A DNA stretch of 64,000 nt. It comes from JAEUWI01 sp942492815 (lineage in GTDB: Bacteria > Hydrogenedentota > Hydrogenedentia > Hydrogenedentales > JAEUWI01). Made by a program: the position numbers and the translations under genes. Of this stretch, positions 61,051-64,000 are shown in pieces (within the stretch, counting starts at the first letter, position 1; each line of letters starts with the position of its first letter). The DNA lies in NCBI GenBank assembly GCA_942492815.1, contig OW818658.1, forward strand, positions 3,534,001 through 3,598,000, given 5' to 3'. The notes under the pieces are model-generated. The model was not told the origin of the DNA and ran no database searches. It worked only from the letters and a program-made list of their open reading frames with translations.

Positions 61051-62433
61051 ATGAAGCTGAATCCTGAAATCTTTCGAGAATATGACATCCGGGGCATCGC
61101 CGGGAAAGACCTCGATGCGAGCACCTACGAAACCCTGGGCAAGGCCTATGCCGCCTACATGCGCGGCAAACGCCAGTACAATACCGTCGTCGTCGGCCGC
61201 GACGGCCGCCTCACGGGCAAGGAGTACGCCGCGGCCTTGATCGACGGGCTCACCGCCTGCGGTTTCAACGTCATCGACATCGGCGAAGTGCCCAGCCCCG
61301 TGCTCTACTTCGCCCTCAACAACCTCAAGGTGGACGGCGGCCTCATGCTCACGGCCAGCCACAATCCGAAAGAGTACAACGGGCTCAAGGTCGGCGTCGG
61401 CAAGACCACGATCTACGGCGACGAAATCCAGAAGCTCCGCAAGATCGCGGAAGCGGGCGTCTTCCCCGAGGTGAAGAAGACGACCACAATCACGCGCATG
61501 GACCTCGTGCCCAAATATGTGGCCCGCATCCTCAAGGGCATCACGCTGAAGCGCAAGCTCAAGGTCGTGGTCGACGCGGCCAACGGCGTGGGCGGCGTGG
61601 TTGCCGTGCCGCTCTATGAGAAGCTCGGCTGCGAAGTCATTCCGCTCTTCTGCGAAGTGGACGGCAACTTCCCCAATCACCACGCCGACCCCACGAAGGA
61701 AGCGAACCTTCAAGACATCATCAAGGCCGTGAAGAAGCACGGCGCCGACGTGGGCATCGCCTTCGACGGCGACGTGGATCGCCTCGGCGGCTGCGACGAA
61801 CTGGGCAACCCCCTCTGGGGCGACCGCTTGGTCGCGGTCTTCGCCGAGAACATTCTGAAGGATAAACCCGGCTCCACGATCATCGGCGAAGTGAAGTGCA
61901 GCCGCAGCATGTACGCCCACATCGAGAAGAAGGGCGGCAAGGGCATCATGTGGCGCACCGGCCACTCCCACCTCAAGGCGGCGCTGAAGGAATTCCACGC
62001 GCAACTAGCGGGCGAAATGAGCGGCCACATTTTCTTCAAGCACCGCTGGTACGGCTTCGACGACGCTATCTACTCCGGCGCGCGCCTCCTGGAGATCGTG
62101 GCGGGCGGACGCAAGCCCCTCAGCGCCCACTTCAAGAACATCCCCGTGCTCCCCATCACGCCGGAGCTGGAATACGACTGCGCGGACGCGATCAAGTTTG
62201 ATGTGATCGCGAAGGCCCGCGACTACTTCCAGAAGGACCTCGGCCTCAACGTCGTCACCATCGACGGCGCCCGCATCGAGTTCAAAGACGGCTGGGGCCT
62301 CCTCCGCGCCTCCAACACCAGCCCCAAGCTGGTCGTCCGCGTGGAAGCCGACACCGACAAGCGCAAGAATGAGATCCTGAAGATGATCGAGGACAAACTG
62401 GCCGACCTCGGCGTTTCATTGAACAAGCACTGA
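61051..62433 (+). CDS. Phosphomannomutase/phosphoglucomutase
   Basis: A 460-residue alpha-D-phosphohexomutase. IFREYDIRGIAGKD opens the protein, the phosphoserine loop is TASHNPKEYNG (S103), the metal loop is FDGDVDRLGG, the sugar-binding loop is GEMSGHIFF and the phosphate-binding loop is RASNTSPKLVVRVEA. These are the features of bacterial AlgC/ManB-type enzymes acting on glucose and mannose phosphates, used for exopolysaccharide and LPS precursors. The start at 61051 matches the family N-terminus. It is followed by a good terminator. Confidence 0.94.
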   Translation: MKLNPEIFREYDIRGIAGKDLDASTYETLGKAYAAYMRGKRQYNTVVVGRDGRLTGKEYAAALIDGLTACGFNVIDIGEVPSPVLYFALNNLKVDGGLMLTASHNPKEYNGLKVGVGKTTIYGDEIQKLRKIAEAGVFPEVKKTTTITRMDLVPKYVARILKGITLKRKLKVVVDAANGVGGVVAVPLYEKLGCEVIPLFCEVDGNFPNHHADPTKEANLQDIIKAVKKHGADVGIAFDGDVDRLGGCDELGNPLWGDRLVAVFAENILKDKPGSTIIGEVKCSRSMYAHIEKKGGKGIMWRTGHSHLKAALKEFHAQLAGEMSGHIFFKHRWYGFDDAIYSGARLLEIVAGGRKPLSAHFKNIPVLPITPELEYDCADAIKFDVIAKARDYFQKDLGLNVVTIDGARIEFKDGWGLLRASNTSPKLVVRVEADTDKRKNEILKMIEDKLADLGVSLNKH

Positions 62434-62455
62434 GTCTCCGAGACTAAACCTTTCC

Positions 62456-62493
62456 GGGGCTGCCCGCAACGCGCGGCAGCCCCGCTTTTCTTT
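62456..62493 (+). terminator. Rho-independent terminator after the phosphomutase gene
   Basis: GGGGCTGCC pairs with GGCAGCCCC over a 10-base loop, then GCTTTTCTTT. It lies 22 bases after the stop. Confidence 0.88.
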
Positions 62494-62625
62494 CATTGCC
62501 CCCCTCAGAAACGCGGGGTCGCCCGTTCGTGAATCGCCCGGAAAAAGTCGCCCGCGACACTGCCCGACCTCTACAATGGACGTGGCACGTCGACTCCCCA
62601 GCCTCAATCCAGAAGGATGAACGAT

Positions 62626-63246
62626 ATGACTTCACGTCTCTACCCGGTCTTCCGCACCGCCATGTTCACCGCGAGCGCCCTGTCTATCCTCCTGACCCTG
62701 TCCGGCTGCCCGACCGATCCCATCGACGGCAGCGAAACCACGCTCACCATCCAGAACCAGTTCTCTCAATTCAACATTACCAACATCCGCATGATCGGCC
62801 CCGATGACAGCCTTCCGAGCGACAACATACTCGCGGGCGCTGTGCCCAACGGAACCGGCGTCGAGATTGTCCTGACCGCCCCGGACCGCGAAACCAACCC
62901 CGACGGCGTCGCCTGGACCGTGCTTGTGGGCGGACAACTTCAATTGCGCGTGAAACAGAACACCCCCAACGAAATCCGCCCCGCCCTCAATGCCGACTTC
63001 AATGACCTCGATGTGGACAACAACGACGCGTTGAGCCTGGCGGAAGTACAATCCGGATTTCCCGAATTCACCCAGTTCGAGCTGGACACCTTCGACCTGA
63101 ACAACAGCGGCGCGATTGAACTCAGCGAGACCGGTGCCCTCCTGCGCTTCGCCACCGCCTCCTTCACCTGCGTCCACGAAAGCGATCAACTCGTTTGGAC
63201 CTTCGATGGCGACTCACTCGAAGACGTCTGCGCCGACGCCCCGTGA
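62626..63246 (+). CDS. EF-hand-containing lipoprotein
   Basis: A 206-residue protein with lipoprotein signal (ALSILLTLSGC). The mature part has a beta-rich domain (TLTIQNQFSQFNITNIRMIG) and, towards the C-terminus, two EF-hand-type loops: DVDNNDALSLAEV and DLNNSGAIELSE, likely binding calcium. No family is recognised for the first domain. The ATG at 62626 has AGGA 8 bases upstream; the ATG 9 bases earlier is too close to it. Confidence 0.7.
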   Translation: MTSRLYPVFRTAMFTASALSILLTLSGCPTDPIDGSETTLTIQNQFSQFNITNIRMIGPDDSLPSDNILAGAVPNGTGVEIVLTAPDRETNPDGVAWTVLVGGQLQLRVKQNTPNEIRPALNADFNDLDVDNNDALSLAEVQSGFPEFTQFELDTFDLNNSGAIELSETGALLRFATASFTCVHESDQLVWTFDGDSLEDVCADAP

Positions 63247-63359
63247 GCCCACCACGGAGCCGCAGCAAGAAATGACTACGGCGCGACGTGAGCGGCGCCC
63301 TGCAAACAAACCACCCGATCACCCCACTCGGGATTCAGCCCGGGAAAGAAGCCCCAGCA

Positions 63360-63620
63360 ATGGAAAAAAAGATGATCAGCTTCAAGCTCAAAGAAGAGCT
63401 CGCTGAAGACGCCCGGCAGGAAATCGAAGGGCTCCTCGCCAAGCGACTCAAAGCCACCATCGCCAGGGACAAGACCAAAGGCAACAAAGGCCGATGGGTC
63501 CTGAAGCTGAAAAAGCCCGAAGAGTTGACCGTGGAAGCTCTCGAACAGATCTTCAAGAAAGCCGGCGTCAAGAAAATCCTGCGCGACGTCAGCATCGGAG
63601 ACGACAACGACGACGACTGA
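63360..63620 (+). CDS. Small charged protein of unknown function
   Basis: An 86-residue hydrophilic protein (MEKKMISFKLKEELAEDARQ) with alternating acidic and basic residues and an acidic tail (GDDNDDD). The predicted structure is helices and a few strands. No family is recognised, and no signal peptide. A GTG start 24 codons upstream is possible. It lies before the tRNA gene, convergent with it. Confidence 0.5.
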   Translation: MEKKMISFKLKEELAEDARQEIEGLLAKRLKATIARDKTKGNKGRWVLKLKKPEELTVEALEQIFKKAGVKKILRDVSIGDDNDDD

Positions 63621-63646
63621 GGCCCGACCAATCCCATAAAACCAGA

Positions 63647-63679
63647 AAGCCCGCGCGCCATACAACGGCACACGGGCTT
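63647..63679 (-). terminator. Hairpin downstream of tRNA-Arg
   Basis: AAGCCCG and CGGGCTT form a stem of 7 bp with a 19-base loop that can pair further; on the minus strand it is followed by TCTGGTTTTATGG. It can serve the tRNA and, in the other direction, the small gene. Confidence 0.5.
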
Positions 63680-63694
63680 GAATCAATCAAAAAA

Positions 63695-63771
63695 TGGCGC
63701 GCCCGACAGGATTCGAACCTGTGGCCTCTTGCTCCGGAGGCAAGCGCTCTATCCAGCTGAGCTACGGGCGC
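63695..63771 (-). tRNA. tRNA-Arg (anticodon CCG)
   Basis: The cloverleaf is complete: acceptor GCGCCCG/CGGGCGC, D arm GCTC/GAGC, anticodon stem CTTGC/GCAAG with loop CTCCGGA (anticodon CCG), and T arm with GGTTCGAATCC. The 3' CCA is encoded. It reads the CGG codon, which is common in this high-GC sequence. Confidence 0.95.
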
Positions 63772-63863
63772 GTATGAGGCCGTATAGTACCATGGCCCGC
63801 GATGGGATGTCTAGCAAATGACGAAAAACACGTCGCCTTTCGCTTGCCGCTATCACTCTTCCA

Positions 63864-64000
63864 TCACTCCAGCAGCGCCTCCAGCAAGGCATCCAGGGGC
63901 ACGGTTGCGATGGCGGTGGCTTTGTCGCTCATCGCGTAGGGCAAGATGAGTTGGCCGCCGTGAATCAGGGACCCGCAACTGTAGACGACGTTGGGGACGT
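63864..64000 (-). CDS. GH130-like glycoside phosphorylase/hydrolase (C-terminal fragment)
   Basis: The last 45 codons of a gene that runs off the right edge. The sequence VPNVVYSCGSLIHGGQLILP then MSDKATAIATVPLDALLEAL matches the C-terminal blade of GH130 enzymes (V-Y-C-G-x5-G and the ATxPLDxLL tail), which phosphorolyse beta-mannosides. Specificity cannot be told from this fragment. It is transcribed toward the tRNA. Confidence 0.65.
   Translation of the reverse strand, partial: VPNVVYSCGSLIHGGQLILPYAMSDKATAIATVPLDALLEALLE

Overview
The window reads as a chromosomal segment of a high-GC, diderm, free-living heterotroph. No mobile-element genes, CRISPR array or rRNA are visible. There are two pseudopilins of the DUF1559 type, Tat-exported Gfo/Idh/MocA oxidoreductases, a DUF1080 protein, heparinase-like and DUF4861 proteins, outer-membrane beta-barrels, and short tandem-repeat palindromes between genes. 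This combination is typical of Planctomycetota, Lentisphaerota and Hydrogenedentota; Hydrogenedentota is my best guess. The phylum is an inference, because no rRNA is present.

Layout. 1-1.5 kb: end of a sugar-oxidoreductase cluster (minus strand). 1.6-6.4 kb: pheS-pheT, a small coiled-coil gene and zapA, preceded by a YggS-type PLP protein. 6.5-9.7 kb: ABC-2 exporter (ATPase, permease) with a membrane-anchored TPR protein. 10-12.2 kb: a MauE/DoxX-thioredoxin fusion and a DUF481 outer-membrane protein. 12.2-14.5 kb: zwf-pgl. 14.5-23.5 kb: DUF1460 and DUF1080 enzymes, a three-domain secreted phosphoesterase fusion, membrane proteins and ankyrin proteins, interspersed with REP-like repeats. 23.7-42.5 kb: a secreted glycan-degradation and surface region (pseudopilin, glycosidase-like protein, large membrane protein, esterase, Gfo/Idh/MocA enzyme, two paralogous TPR proteins, DUF4861 protein, heparinase-like lyase, degenerate M28-like membrane protein). 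42.9-55 kb: a complete phosphate regulon (outer-membrane protein, phoB, phoR, OprP-like porin, pstS, pstC, pstA, pstB, phoU) closed by a strong terminator. 55.1-60.7 kb: a second pseudopilin and a biotin operon bioF-bioD-bioA-bioB (minus strand). 61-64 kb: phosphomannomutase/phosphoglucomutase, an EF-hand lipoprotein, a small protein, tRNA-Arg(CCG), and the 3' end of a GH130-like gene.

How the genes work together. phoB/phoR, the porin and pst/phoU form one sensing-and-uptake unit: the porin admits phosphate, PstS captures it, PstCAB imports it, and PhoU/PhoR/PhoB adjust expression. Two 11-bp-spaced direct repeats in its intergenic regions look like Pho boxes. zwf and pgl supply the oxidative pentose-phosphate entry. 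The four bio genes cover the conversion of pimeloyl thioester to biotin.

The most unusual signal is non-coding. At least nine intergenic loci carry a palindrome built from short direct repeats with a period of about 9 nt. Each locus has a different unit sequence but the same architecture, and most abut a stop codon. Three other repeat families coexist: a GGGAC-headed REP-like family including a 262-bp tandem duplication, a 92-bp G/C-rich paired-hairpin element present twice in opposite orientation, and a roughly 372-bp MITE-like element with nested inverted repeats.
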